A stretch of 29,615 nt of DNA, from the NCBI GenBank assembly GCA_934615645.1, contig CAKTTR010000020.1:1-29615 (forward strand). Reading direction: 5' to 3'. Position numbers and translations under genes: made by a program. Positions 1 through 7,423 of this stretch are shown piece by piece. The stretch comes from an uncultured Oscillospiraceae bacterium. Its GTDB lineage: Bacteria > Bacillota > Clostridia > Oscillospirales > Oscillospiraceae. How positions within the stretch are numbered: the first letter of the stretch is position 1; the number at the start of each line of letters is the position of its first letter. The notes beneath the pieces are model-generated. The model did not search any database. It was not told the DNA's origin and was given only the letters and a program-made list of their open reading frames with translations.

Positions 1-76
1 ATGGTGGATTCGAACCACCGAAGGCGTTGCCAGCAGATTTACAGTCTGTCCCCTTTGGCCACTCGGGAAATCCCCC
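1..76 (-). tRNA. tRNA-Tyr (GTA anticodon), 3' end cut by window edge
   Basis: Read on the minus strand, this gives a type II tRNA. The acceptor strand GGGGGAT starts at 76, followed by a D arm with the GTGG motif, an anticodon loop CTGTAAA with anticodon GTA, a long variable arm (characteristic of bacterial tRNA-Tyr), and a T arm GGTGG-TTCGAAT-CCACC. The last visible bases AT begin the 3' acceptor strand expected to read ATCCCCC, so only about 5 acceptor bases, the discriminator and CCA lie outside the window. It lies downstream of tRNA-Thr on the same strand and is probably co-transcribed with it. Confidence 0.95.
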
Positions 77-106
77 CTATGCAATTGGGCTCAATTTGAA
101 GGCTGA

Positions 107-182
107 TGGAGCTGGTAGACGGACTCGAACCCCCGACCTGCTGATTACAAATCAGCTGCTCTACCAACTGAGCTATACCAGC
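107..182 (-). tRNA. tRNA-Thr (TGT anticodon)
   Basis: On the minus strand the acceptor stem GCTGGTA (176-182) pairs with TACCAGC (111-117). The D arm contains AGCTCAGTTGGTAGAGC. The anticodon stem-loop is GCTGA-TTTGTAA-TCAGC with anticodon TGT (threonine), and the T loop is TTCGAGT. The discriminator is T, and CCA is encoded (107-109). It is the first tRNA after a consensus promoter and is followed 30 bases later by tRNA-Tyr. Confidence 0.97.
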
Positions 183-201
183 GACTCAAATGAGCATGGT
201 T

Positions 202-230
202 ATTATACGCCCGGTTTGGGGAATTGTCAA
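202..230 (-). promoter_or_regulatory. Consensus sigma-70/sigma-A promoter of the tRNA unit
   Basis: The minus strand reads TTGACA (225-230), a 17-base spacer, then TATAAT (202-207). Both hexamers match the consensus perfectly. The -10 lies about 20 bases before the 5' end of tRNA-Thr, as expected for a strong stable-RNA promoter. Confidence 0.9.
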
Positions 231-283
231 GCATTATTTTTCTCTTTCGCGAAAATCCGCTTTTCAAAACCTCACTAGTCCCC

Positions 284-310
284 GCCTGCCCCGGCGGTGC
301 CGGGACAGGC
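284..310 (-). terminator. GC-rich hairpin after the ABC operon, possible terminator
   Basis: GCCTGCCCCGGC (284-295) pairs with GCCGGGACAGGC (299-310) with one wobble and a 3-base loop, 13 bases past the stop codon of the ABC membrane protein gene. There is no immediate U-tract on the minus strand, so it may act as a 3' stabilising hairpin or a weak terminator. It separates the ABC operon from the tRNA promoter. Confidence 0.5.
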
Positions 311-323
311 AGCGGGCGCGGCT

Positions 324-1100
324 TTATTCCAGATTCAACTTCCGGCGCAGCAGCACCGTCGTGATGATGTAATAGACAACGCCGAAGACAGCGAGGAAGC
401 CGGTCAACGAAAGCAGGACCGCATGGCCCGAGGCCACGGTGAGCAGCAGACTGCCAGAGGAGAACAGGAGCATCGACCCGACGATCTGGGCAATGATCTC
501 CAGCGCAAAGAAGAAGGCGACACTCAGCAGCATTTTGTGCGTCGTGAAGCTGTGGCCGATGGTTAAGGCGGCATAGAACAGCAGGCAGTTGGTCAGCCCG
601 GAGACGAGCAGCAGCGCAAGGACTTCCAGCGTCCAGCCAATGGCATCGCCGTGGTACTCCCGGAAGAAGCAGAGCAGGCTATCAAAAGCGTTTTTAAAGA
701 ACCAGCCCACCCAGTCCAGCTGGAACATGGCCAGGAAAATACTGCCAAGGATCAGTACGCCCGTCACAGCAAAATAGCAGACGGCGACAATCATCCGGCT
801 CCAGACCAGCTGGTGCACATTCACCGGCAGCGTGTGGGTCAGATAAGCCTCCCGGCTGAGCATAGACTGCTGGAACCGCTTGACCATCGTGACGACTGCC
901 ATGACCCAGGCGGCGATCACGCAGACAACGAACAAAAAGAGCAATATGCCGCGCAGGATCGAAATCGCATTGGCCGTCGTATCCGTCATGACACGGCCAG
1001 AGAGATTGACCAAAATGCCCAGCACCGGCAAGCCGATCCAGATCGGCAGCATCGGCCGGGCCGCGGCAACAAATTCGTGTTTTAATAATTTTCCAAGCAT
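324..1100 (-). CDS. ABC transporter membrane subunit (ABC-2/YtrC-like), 258 aa
   Basis: This is a hydrophobic protein with about six predicted membrane segments, for example the stretches around ILVNLSG, GILLFLFVVCVIAAWVMAVV, FAVTGVLILGSIFLAMF and AVLLSLTGFLAVFGVVYYI. It fits the permease half of a YtrBC-type ABC exporter; the substrate cannot be told from sequence. I chose the ATG at 1100 (protein begins MLGKLLKHEF) because GGGAGGA sits about 7 bases upstream. A longer start at 1136 lacks a ribosome site and lies deeper inside the ATPase gene. The chosen start still overlaps the ATPase gene end by 19 bases, which suggests translational coupling. It is the last gene of a three-gene operon (regulator, ATPase, permease). 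Family membership is inferred from topology and context more than from motifs. Confidence 0.8.
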   Translation of the reverse strand: MLGKLLKHEFVAAARPMLPIWIGLPVLGILVNLSGRVMTDTTANAISILRGILLFLFVVCVIAAWVMAVVTMVKRFQQSMLSREAYLTHTLPVNVHQLVWSRMIVAVCYFAVTGVLILGSIFLAMFQLDWVGWFFKNAFDSLLCFFREYHGDAIGWTLEVLALLLVSGLTNCLLFYAALTIGHSFTTHKMLLSVAFFFALEIIAQIVGSMLLFSSGSLLLTVASGHAVLLSLTGFLAVFGVVYYIITTVLLRRKLNLE

Positions 1101-1789
1101 TTGAATTCCTCCCTGAACAGTGCGTCCACACTGCATCCCTTCTCCTGGCGAATGGCATCCACGCTGGACTGCAGAACGACCTTCCCCCGATGAATAAAGA
1201 TTACCTCATCCAAAATCTGCTCCACATCCGCGATCAGGTGCGTCGAAATGACGACCGAGGCAGCGGGATCATAATTGGAAATGATCGTATTTAAAATGTA
1301 GTCCCGGGTCGCCGGGTCGACGCCGCCGATGGGTTCGTCCAGTAGATAGAGCTTTGCAGTCCGGCTCATGACCAGGATCAGCTGGACCTTTTCCTGTGTG
1401 CCCTTGGACATGGTCTTGATCCGCTGCGCCGGGTCGATGCCCAGCCGGGCCAGCATCTCCAGGGCCCGCTGGGGCTGGAAATCGGCATAGAAATCAGAAA
1501 AATAACCCAACAGCTGCCGCACGTTCATCCAACCTGCTAAATAGCTTTTCTCCGGCAGATAGGAGACGATCTTTTTCGTCTCGATCCCCGGGGCCATGCC
1601 GTCGATGGTAAGGGTGCCGCCATCCGGTGTCAGCAGACCGTTGGCCAGCTTGAGCAGTGTCGTTTTGCCGCTGCCGTTGGGGCCGAGCAAGCCGATGATC
1701 CGCCCCGGCGCGATCTCCAGGCTTACATCCTGCAGCGCCGCCGTCGCGCCGAAGCGCTTTGTCAGATTTTTACATTCCAGAATCGCCAT
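1082..1789 (-). CDS. ABC transporter ATP-binding protein (YtrB-like), 235 aa
   Basis: This is the ATPase subunit that would power the adjacent membrane protein at the cytoplasmic face. The Walker A motif GPNGSGKTT is at residues 36-44. The signature region reads MSKGTQEKVQL instead of the usual LSGGQ, a variant seen in ATPases next to YtrA-type regulators. Walker B is LYLLDEPIGGVD, and the switch histidine lies in VVISTHL. The length is normal for a single-domain ATPase. The ATG at 1789 is preceded by AAGGAGG with 7-base spacing and overlaps the end of the regulator gene by 20 bases. The tight regulator-ATPase-permease overlap points to a self-contained, self-regulated transporter, possibly for envelope stress or antimicrobial peptide export. 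The substrate is unknown. Confidence 0.93.
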   Translation of the reverse strand: MAILECKNLTKRFGATAALQDVSLEIAPGRIIGLLGPNGSGKTTLLKLANGLLTPDGGTLTIDGMAPGIETKKIVSYLPEKSYLAGWMNVRQLLGYFSDFYADFQPQRALEMLARLGIDPAQRIKTMSKGTQEKVQLILVMSRTAKLYLLDEPIGGVDPATRDYILNTIISNYDPAASVVISTHLIADVEQILDEVIFIHRGKVVLQSSVDAIRQEKGCSVDALFREEFKCLENY

Positions 1790-2159
1790 TTTGTGCCTCC
1801 TTGCTGCCGCTCTGCTCTATCAGAGCGACGATTTCTGCCCGGGCGTAGCCCAACTCGGCCATCGCCTGGAAAAATTGCGCCAGCTGCTGCTGCGCCAATT
1901 CCTGTTTGATCGTTTGAATCATATCACTGTCCTCCGTTACAAATCGTCCCGCGGTGCGCTGGCTGAATACCAGCCGCTCCCGCTCCAGCTCTGCAAGCGC
2001 CCGCTGCATCGTGTTCGGGTTGACCCCAGCCTCCAGGGCAAAGTCCCGCACCGCAGGCAGCCGCTGCCCGGGCTGAAATGTCCCGGCGACGATGCGCAGC
2101 TTGATCTGCGCCACCAGTTGGGTGTAGATCGGCGCGTCATTGCGAAATTGCCAAGCCAT
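1770..2159 (-). CDS. GntR-family transcriptional regulator, YtrA subfamily, 129 aa
   Basis: This is a short GntR-type repressor. The N-terminal winged helix-turn-helix covers about residues 10-75, with the typical run IYTQLVAQIKLRIVAG, then PGQRLPAVRDFALEAGVNPN, then RALAELERERLV. The tail of about 50 residues is too short for a ligand-binding FadR or HutC domain, which is the hallmark of the YtrA subgroup encoded with ABC transporters. The ATG at 2159 has GAGGAGG six bases upstream. It is the first gene of the operon and overlaps the ATPase gene, so it likely represses its own operon until an inducer relieves it. The inducer is not deducible. Confidence 0.92.
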   Translation of the reverse strand: MAWQFRNDAPIYTQLVAQIKLRIVAGTFQPGQRLPAVRDFALEAGVNPNTMQRALAELERERLVFSQRTAGRFVTEDSDMIQTIKQELAQQQLAQFFQAMAELGYARAEIVALIEQSGSKEAQNGDSGM

Positions 2160-2192
2160 ATCGTACCTCCTCGTTCATATCATTGCACTAAG

Positions 2193-2221
2193 ATACTAAT
2201 ACAAAGATACAAAAATGTCAA
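2193..2221 (-). promoter_or_regulatory. Promoter of the GntR-ABC operon with repeated operator-like half-sites
   Basis: The minus strand has TTGACA (2216-2221), a 17-base spacer and TAGTAT (2193-2198). The spacer and -10 carry GTATCTT twice as a direct repeat (14 bases apart, counted start to start), which would be a natural place for the GntR repressor to bind. The hexamers are seen directly; the operator role is inferred. Confidence 0.75.
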
Positions 2222-2262
2222 GAGAAAACTGAAAAGAATTTTAAAAATTTTTTCGCAGCCGC

Positions 2263-2303
2263 AAAAAAGCAGCGCGCCGCCGGGGAAACCGGGAGCGCGC
2301 TGC
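2263..2303 (-). terminator. Rho-independent terminator of the DUF362 gene
   Basis: On the minus strand GCAGCGCGC (2295-2303) pairs perfectly with GCGCGCTGC (2269-2277). A short inner CCGG/CCGG stem adds support, and a run of six T follows (A's at 2263-2268 on plus). It starts about 20 bases after the stop codon. Confidence 0.9.
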
Positions 2304-2322
2304 AAAAAGCAGGGCAAATAAT

Positions 2323-3432
2323 TTAAATCTTAATGAGCTGATATGCGTCGTCGCCCAGGCCGATCTTCTTGGCGTGGGCTGTCTGGACACGCCAGTTCGT
2401 CGTATCGTGAACGGCAGCGAAGAGGTCCTGCCCCGGCTGCCGGGGCTTATCCGCCTGGCTGCCAGCCAGCACGGGCATTTTCGCGCAGGCATCGGCGCAG
2501 GCCTGGTCCAGCGCCACCGGGTCCAGGGAGGCGAACATGCCGACATCCGGGATGATCGGCACATCGTTCTCCGCGTGGCAATCGCAGTTGGGGGAGACAT
2601 CCATGACCAGGCTCAAATGGAACGCCGGGCGGCCATCCAGCACCGCCTTGGCATACTCGGCCATCCGGCAGTTCAGGACGTCAAAGGCTGCGTCATACTG
2701 CGGCTCGATGACGTCCATGGGACAGACGGCGATACAGCGCCCGCAGCCGACACACTTTGTATGGTCGATGTGGGTGACGGTGCGGCCTTCCATAACTGGG
2801 GCATCGTGGGCGCAGATGCGTCGGCAGGAGCCGCAGCCAATGCAGGCCGACGGGTCCGAGACCAGGGGCTTCCCGGCAGCGTGCATCTCCATCTTCCCGG
2901 CCCGGGAACCGCCGCCCATGCCAATGTTCTTAATGGTGCCGCCGATCCCGGCGTTTTCATGGCACTTGAAATGGGTCAGCGAGACGACGATATCCGCATC
3001 CATCAGCGCCCGGCCGATCTTGGCCTCTTTAATATAGTCGCCCCCTTGGACGGGAACGGCGACCTCGTCGTTGCCCTTCAGTCCATCGGCGATCAGAATA
3101 TGGCAGCCGGTGGTATACGGCGTGAAGCCGTTCTGGTAGGCGGATTCGATATGCTCCAGGGCATTTTTCCGTCCGCCGACATAGAGCGTATTGCAATCCG
3201 TCAAAAACGGCTTGCCGCCCAGCTCCTTGATGACATCCGCGACAGCCCGGGCATAATTGGGCCGCAGAAACGCCAGGTTCCCCGGCTCGCCAAAATGAAT
3301 TTTGATGGCGACGAATTTCCCCTTCCAGTCGATCTGGCGGGCGCCGGCGGTGAGCATCAGCCGCTTGAGCTTCTGCAGCTGGTTTTCCGCGGCGGTCGTG
3401 TGGAAATCGGTAAAGTATACGTTCGATGGCAT
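2323..3432 (-). CDS. DUF362 domain iron-sulfur protein with two 4Fe-4S clusters, 369 aa
   Basis: Residues 1-185 match the DUF362 type (for example KFVAIKIHFGEPGN and DIVVSLTHFKCHENAGIGGTI, limited here to short pieces). A ferredoxin module follows with two classical cluster motifs: cysteines at 197/200/203/207 (CIGCGSCRRIC) and 227/230/233/237 (CVGCGRCIAVC). The C-terminal third returns to DUF362-like sequence. No signal peptide is seen, so it is probably cytoplasmic. The molecular role of this family is not settled; electron transfer is suggested by the clusters only. I chose the ATG at 3432 because AAGGAGG lies 9 bases upstream. A GTG at 3441 directly abuts the ribosome site and is unlikely. 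It is transcribed alone, divergently from gdpP. Confidence 0.9.
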   Translation of the reverse strand: MPSNVYFTDFHTTAAENQLQKLKRLMLTAGARQIDWKGKFVAIKIHFGEPGNLAFLRPNYARAVADVIKELGGKPFLTDCNTLYVGGRKNALEHIESAYQNGFTPYTTGCHILIADGLKGNDEVAVPVQGGDYIKEAKIGRALMDADIVVSLTHFKCHENAGIGGTIKNIGMGGGSRAGKMEMHAAGKPLVSDPSACIGCGSCRRICAHDAPVMEGRTVTHIDHTKCVGCGRCIAVCPMDVIEPQYDAAFDVLNCRMAEYAKAVLDGRPAFHLSLVMDVSPNCDCHAENDVPIIPDVGMFASLDPVALDQACADACAKMPVLAGSQADKPRQPGQDLFAAVHDTTNWRVQTAHAKKIGLGDDAYQLIKI

Positions 3433-3462
3433 GCGATGCACCCTCCTTACTTTATTTCTAAC

Positions 3463-3491
3463 AGTTTACCCCCGCGTGAAAAATCTGTCAA
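3463..3491 (-). promoter_or_regulatory. Promoter of the DUF362 gene
   Basis: The minus strand has TTGACA (3486-3491), 17 bases, then TAAACT (3463-3468, 4 of 6 matches). It sits 30 bases before the start codon and back-to-back with the gdpP promoter. Confidence 0.75.
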
Positions 3492-3507
3492 GCCGTGGTG
3501 GGCAGCC

Positions 3508-3536
3508 TTGCAAAGGAAACGGGGCTATGTTATAAT
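3508..3536 (+). promoter_or_regulatory. Promoter of the gdpP-rplI-dnaB-tilS-hpt-ftsH operon
   Basis: TTGCAA (3508-3513), 17 bases, then a perfect TATAAT (3531-3536). The gdpP start codon follows 54 bases downstream, leaving a short leader. Confidence 0.85.
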
Positions 3537-3589
3537 AATATCTCTAATTATGCCCAGGTTTCTTGATTTTTGTAAGGAGGGTGCGTTTT

Positions 3590-5575
3590 GTGAATTCTCA
3601 AAAACTCAGTCGGCTGATCCAGCCGGGCATGGCCCTGTATTTCTGCCTGCTGTTTGCCTTCGCCGCCGCGACCTTCTTCTTCGGAGATCTTTATCTGGCG
3701 CTGGGCGAGGCTGCCGTCGGGCTGCTGCTTCTGCTCTACTTTAAAATAAACGCCATGCGCCGCCGCCGGGAGATTTCCGCCTATATCCAAACCGCGACGG
3801 ACACCTTGGAGACGGCGGCCAAAGGCGAGATGCCCTTCCCCATGGCTCTGGTCAAGCTGGGAACAGGCGAGATCGTCTGGAGCAACGACCTCTTCCACAC
3901 GGCCACCGGTGCAAAATCCGCCAGCCTGTTCACAAGCCGCATCACGGATTACTGCCCGACCCTGAATTTTGATTGGCTCAAGGCCGGGCAGGCAGAGTCC
4001 CCGTACGACGTCAGCCTGCGGGACCGGACCTACCGGGTCATGGGCAATATCGTCCGGACGGAGCACGGCGCGGAGCATGTGCTGCTGGCGACGGTGTATT
4101 TTATTGATATCACGGAGTTGTCCCACGTCAAGCAGGAGTATATCCGCTCCCGTCCCGTCGTCGGGATCATCCTGGTGGACAATTACGACGATCTGACGAA
4201 CAATATGCCAGAAAACGGCATTTCCAATCTGAACGTCGCCATTCACGACCGCATCGCCGCCTGGACAGACGGTGTCGGCGGTCTGCTGCGGAAGATCGAA
4301 CGCAATCGCTATCTCTTCCTCTTTGAGGCAAAGGATCTTCCGGCGATGGTCGAGAAGAAATTCTCCCTGCTGGAGACGATGCGCCAGGTCAAAAACCCGG
4401 CGGGCATCCCGGCGACCGTCTCCATCGGCATCGGCAAGGACGGGGCCAATTATACCGAGTCCTTCAGCTTTGCGACGCTGGGCATTGAGATGGCCCTGGC
4501 CCGGGGCGGCGATCAGGCCGTCATCAAGGACCGCTACAATTTTGCGTTTTACGGCGGCCATACCGTCACGGCGGACCGGCGGACGAAGGTCAAGTCCCGG
4601 GTCGTAGCCGGGTCGCTGTCCGAGCTCATTCGCCAGTCGACCCATGTGTTTGTCATGGGCCACAAGAACGCGGACCTCGACTCTGTCGGCGCGGCAGCCG
4701 GTGTGGTCTGCATCTGCCGGAAGCTGGGCAAGCGGGCGCGCATCGTCCTGGATCTGCAGGAGAACGCTGCAGGCGCCTTGATTGCCCAGCTGCAGCAGCA
4801 GCCAGAGTATGAAGGAGTCTTTGTCTCCGGGCAGGAGGCCCTGCTGATGGCGGACTCCAAGAGCCTGCTTATCGTCGTGGATACGAACCGGCCGGACCAG
4901 GTCCAGAGCAAGCCGCTGCTGGAGAGCATCATCCGCGTCTGCGTGGTGGACCATCACCGCCGGGCGGCGGATTATATTGAAAAGGTCGTCTTGAATCTGC
5001 ACGAGCCCTTCGCCTCCTCGGCGTCGGAGCTGGTGACGGAGCTGCTGCAGTATACCGTCGAGGCCGGGGATATTCTCCCGGTGGAGGCCCAGGCGCTGCT
5101 GTCCGGCATCGTGCTGGATACGAAAAACTTTGGCGTCCGCACCGGCAGCCGGACCTTTGAGGCCGCCGCCTACCTGCGGAAGCTGGGCGCAGACCCGGCG
5201 GATATCAAAAAACTGCTCAAGAGCGACCTTGCCGACACCCTCTCCCGCTATGAGATCATCAAGAGTGCGAAAATTTACCGGGAAAATATCGCCGTGGCGG
5301 CGCTGGATTACACCGTGCCCCGGGTTCTGGCGGCCCAGGCAGCCGATGAGCTGCTGTCCATCCAGGGCGTCGAGTGCTCTTTTGTCATGTTCCCGACGGA
5401 CACGCAGATCATTATTTCCGCCCGGTCCCTGGGGGATATCAATGTACAGATGATCCTGGAGCCCCTGGGCGGCGGCGGCAACCCCGCCATGGCCGGCGCG
5501 CAGATCTCCGGCAAGCAGATGCCAGCGGTGATCACCGAGCTGGTCTCGTCCATCGACCAATATTTTGAAGAGTAA
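3590..5575 (+). CDS. gdpP: c-di-AMP phosphodiesterase GdpP (DHH-DHHA1 family), 661 aa
   Basis: This is a membrane-bound enzyme that hydrolyses cyclic di-AMP and so affects potassium balance and cell-wall stress. Two membrane helices lie at about residues 13-50. A PAS-like segment and a degenerate GGDEF domain (about 175-330) follow. The DHH catalytic part has GHKNADLDSVG at 357-367, DTNRPDQ near 430 and VVDHH at 452-456. The C-terminal DHHA1 domain ends with a glycine-rich GGGGNPAMAG near 626. The length is typical for the family (about 650-660). The start is the GTG at 3590, 9 bases after AAGGAGG (3574-3580); an in-frame start at 3563 would precede that site. It is the first gene of the operon, followed by rplI and dnaB, the usual Bacillota order. 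Confidence 0.95.
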   Translation: MNSQKLSRLIQPGMALYFCLLFAFAAATFFFGDLYLALGEAAVGLLLLLYFKINAMRRRREISAYIQTATDTLETAAKGEMPFPMALVKLGTGEIVWSNDLFHTATGAKSASLFTSRITDYCPTLNFDWLKAGQAESPYDVSLRDRTYRVMGNIVRTEHGAEHVLLATVYFIDITELSHVKQEYIRSRPVVGIILVDNYDDLTNNMPENGISNLNVAIHDRIAAWTDGVGGLLRKIERNRYLFLFEAKDLPAMVEKKFSLLETMRQVKNPAGIPATVSIGIGKDGANYTESFSFATLGIEMALARGGDQAVIKDRYNFAFYGGHTVTADRRTKVKSRVVAGSLSELIRQSTHVFVMGHKNADLDSVGAAAGVVCICRKLGKRARIVLDLQENAAGALIAQLQQQPEYEGVFVSGQEALLMADSKSLLIVVDTNRPDQVQSKPLLESIIRVCVVDHHRRAADYIEKVVLNLHEPFASSASELVTELLQYTVEAGDILPVEAQALLSGIVLDTKNFGVRTGSRTFEAAAYLRKLGADPADIKKLLKSDLADTLSRYEIIKSAKIYRENIAVAALDYTVPRVLAAQAADELLSIQGVECSFVMFPTDTQIIISARSLGDINVQMILEPLGGGGNPAMAGAQISGKQMPAVITELVSSIDQYFEE

Positions 5576-5600
5576 GATCAAACGAAAAGAGGTTTTTACG

Positions 5601-6047
5601 ATGAAGGTAATTTTACAGCAGGATGTCAAAGGCAAGGGCAAAAAGGGCCAGATGATCGACGTTTCTGACGGCTACGCCCGGAACTATATGCTGCCCCGGA
5701 AGATCGCCATCGAGGCGACACCGGACAATGTCAACACCATGCGGATGAACGACAAGGCGCTTCTGGAACGCCAGACGAAGGAGCGGGCCGAGGCCGTGCG
5801 CATCATGAACGAAATGAAAGAAGCGACCCTGACCCTGCGGGTCAAGGGCGGCGGCGCGGGCCGTCTGTTCGGCTCCGTGACGACCCAGGAGATCTCCGAA
5901 GCGCTGAAGGAGCAGATGCATATTGAGATCGACAAGCGCAAGATCGTTCTGGACGAAGCCATTAAAAACGTCGGGACCTATACCGTCAAGTGCAAGCTAG
6001 GCTATGAGGTCGTCGCCAATCTGAAGGTCAAGGTCGAGGAGCTGTAA
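5601..6047 (+). CDS. rplI: 50S ribosomal protein bL9, 148 aa
   Basis: Large-subunit ribosomal protein L9, which binds 23S rRNA near the L1 stalk. The N-terminal domain carries the family signature region (MKVILQQDVKGKGKKG, then VSDGYARNYMLP). A long connecting helix (about residues 40-75) and a C-terminal RNA-binding domain follow. The 148-residue length is normal. The ATG at 5601 is preceded by AAAAGAGG; an in-frame ATG at 5565 would overlap gdpP and add residues not found in the family. It lies 25 bases after gdpP and 35 before dnaB. Confidence 0.97.
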   Translation: MKVILQQDVKGKGKKGQMIDVSDGYARNYMLPRKIAIEATPDNVNTMRMNDKALLERQTKERAEAVRIMNEMKEATLTLRVKGGGAGRLFGSVTTQEISEALKEQMHIEIDKRKIVLDEAIKNVGTYTVKCKLGYEVVANLKVKVEEL

Positions 6048-6082
6048 GATGCCGGCAGCGCCGGATCGGGAGGTGAAGCAGC

Positions 6083-7423
6083 ATGGATGAATTATTGTCG
6101 CGCCAGGCGCCCCATTCCTTAGAAGCGGAGCAGTCTGTCCTGGGCTCGATGCTGATCGACAGCCGCTGTGTCAGCGATGTCATCGGCATGGTGCGCCCGG
6201 AGGAATTCTACCTGCAGCAAAACCGGGATATCTTTGAGACGATCTATTCCATGTTCAATTTCTCCCAGCCCATCGACCCGGTCACGGTGCTGGACAAGAT
6301 GAAAGAACGCGGCGTCTTCGACGAAAAGACGACGCTGGAATATTTCAAGCAGCTCATGGACATCACGCCGACGGCGGCCAATGTCGCGCAGTACTGCGCC
6401 ATCGTTCACGATAAGGCGCTGCTGCGCAGCATCGACCAAGCGGCGGCGGAGATCCAGGAATCTGTCCAGGCGGGCACCGGCCCGGCGGCCAGCATCCTGG
6501 AAAATGCAGAGAAGAAGATCTATGCCCTGAGCCACGGCAATACGGGCCAGACCCTGGAGCATATCGGGACGATCCTCCTGAAAGTCTTCGACCGGCTGAC
6601 GGAGCTGGCTGAGTCGGGCAACGCGTTCCCCGGCCTGTCCAGCGGTCTCCGGGACCTGGACCAGAAGATCAACGGGCTCAACAAATCCGACCTGATGCTG
6701 ATCGCAGCCCGCCCTGGCATGGGCAAGACGTCTATGGCGCTGAACATCGCTTTGAACGTCGCGAAAAAGTATGATATCACCGTGGCCTTTTTCTCCCTGG
6801 AAATGTCCCGGGAGCAGTTGGCCATGCGTCTGATCGCCAACGAAAGCTTTGTAGATAACCAGAAGCTGGCCACCGGCCAGCTGTCAGAAGACGAGTGGGG
6901 TAAAATCGGCCTGGCGGCTTCCGCCCTGAGCCAGACAGACATCCGGGTGGATGATAACCCGGCCATCACTGTGGCGGAGATGAATGCCAAGTGCCGCAGG
7001 CTGGATAAGCTGGGGCTGGTCGTGATCGACTATCTGCAGCTAATGACCTCCTCCGGCCAGCGCAACGCCAGCGGCGAAAACCGCCAGCAGATCGTGGCGG
7101 ATATCTCCCGCTCTTTGAAGATCATGGCCAAGGAGCTGCAGGTGCCGGTGGTCTGCCTGAGCCAGCTCTCCCGTGCCAACGAATCCCGGCAGGACAAGCG
7201 GCCGATGCTGTCGGACCTGCGTGAGTCCGGCGCCATTGAGCAGGACGCCGACGAGGTGCTGTTCTTGTACCGGGACGATTATTACAACGAAAATTCCGAG
7301 GAGAAGAACGTCGCTGAGTGCATCATTGCCAAGAACCGTCACGGCGAAACCGGGACGGTCAAGCTGCAATGGCTGCCCCAGTATACGACCTTCTCCGATC
7401 TGGAGTGGCGCCATGCTGAATAA
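6083..7423 (+). CDS. dnaB: Replicative DNA helicase DnaB (DnaC of Bacillus), 446 aa
   Basis: This is the hexameric ATP-driven helicase that unwinds DNA ahead of the replication fork. The N-terminal helical domain (about 5-110) begins with the family-typical PHSLEAEQSVLGSML. The RecA-like motor has Walker A ARPGMGKT at about 209-216, VAFFSLEMS, the Walker B strand LGLVVIDYLQLM, and DLRESGAIEQDAD, followed by FLYRDDYYN and IIAKNRHGETG near the end. The length is normal, and I see no intein. The ribosome site GGGAGG precedes the ATG at 6083. The last 11 bases overlap tilS. Confidence 0.98.
   Translation: MDELLSRQAPHSLEAEQSVLGSMLIDSRCVSDVIGMVRPEEFYLQQNRDIFETIYSMFNFSQPIDPVTVLDKMKERGVFDEKTTLEYFKQLMDITPTAANVAQYCAIVHDKALLRSIDQAAAEIQESVQAGTGPAASILENAEKKIYALSHGNTGQTLEHIGTILLKVFDRLTELAESGNAFPGLSSGLRDLDQKINGLNKSDLMLIAARPGMGKTSMALNIALNVAKKYDITVAFFSLEMSREQLAMRLIANESFVDNQKLATGQLSEDEWGKIGLAASALSQTDIRVDDNPAITVAEMNAKCRRLDKLGLVVIDYLQLMTSSGQRNASGENRQQIVADISRSLKIMAKELQVPVVCLSQLSRANESRQDKRPMLSDLRESGAIEQDADEVLFLYRDDYYNENSEEKNVAECIIAKNRHGETGTVKLQWLPQYTTFSDLEWRHAE

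Noticed and set aside
3548..5641. A 697-codon open frame on the minus strand opposite gdpP
   Set aside because: It is an antisense shadow caused by strong GC bias at third codon positions; the plus strand encodes a clear GdpP with all motifs.
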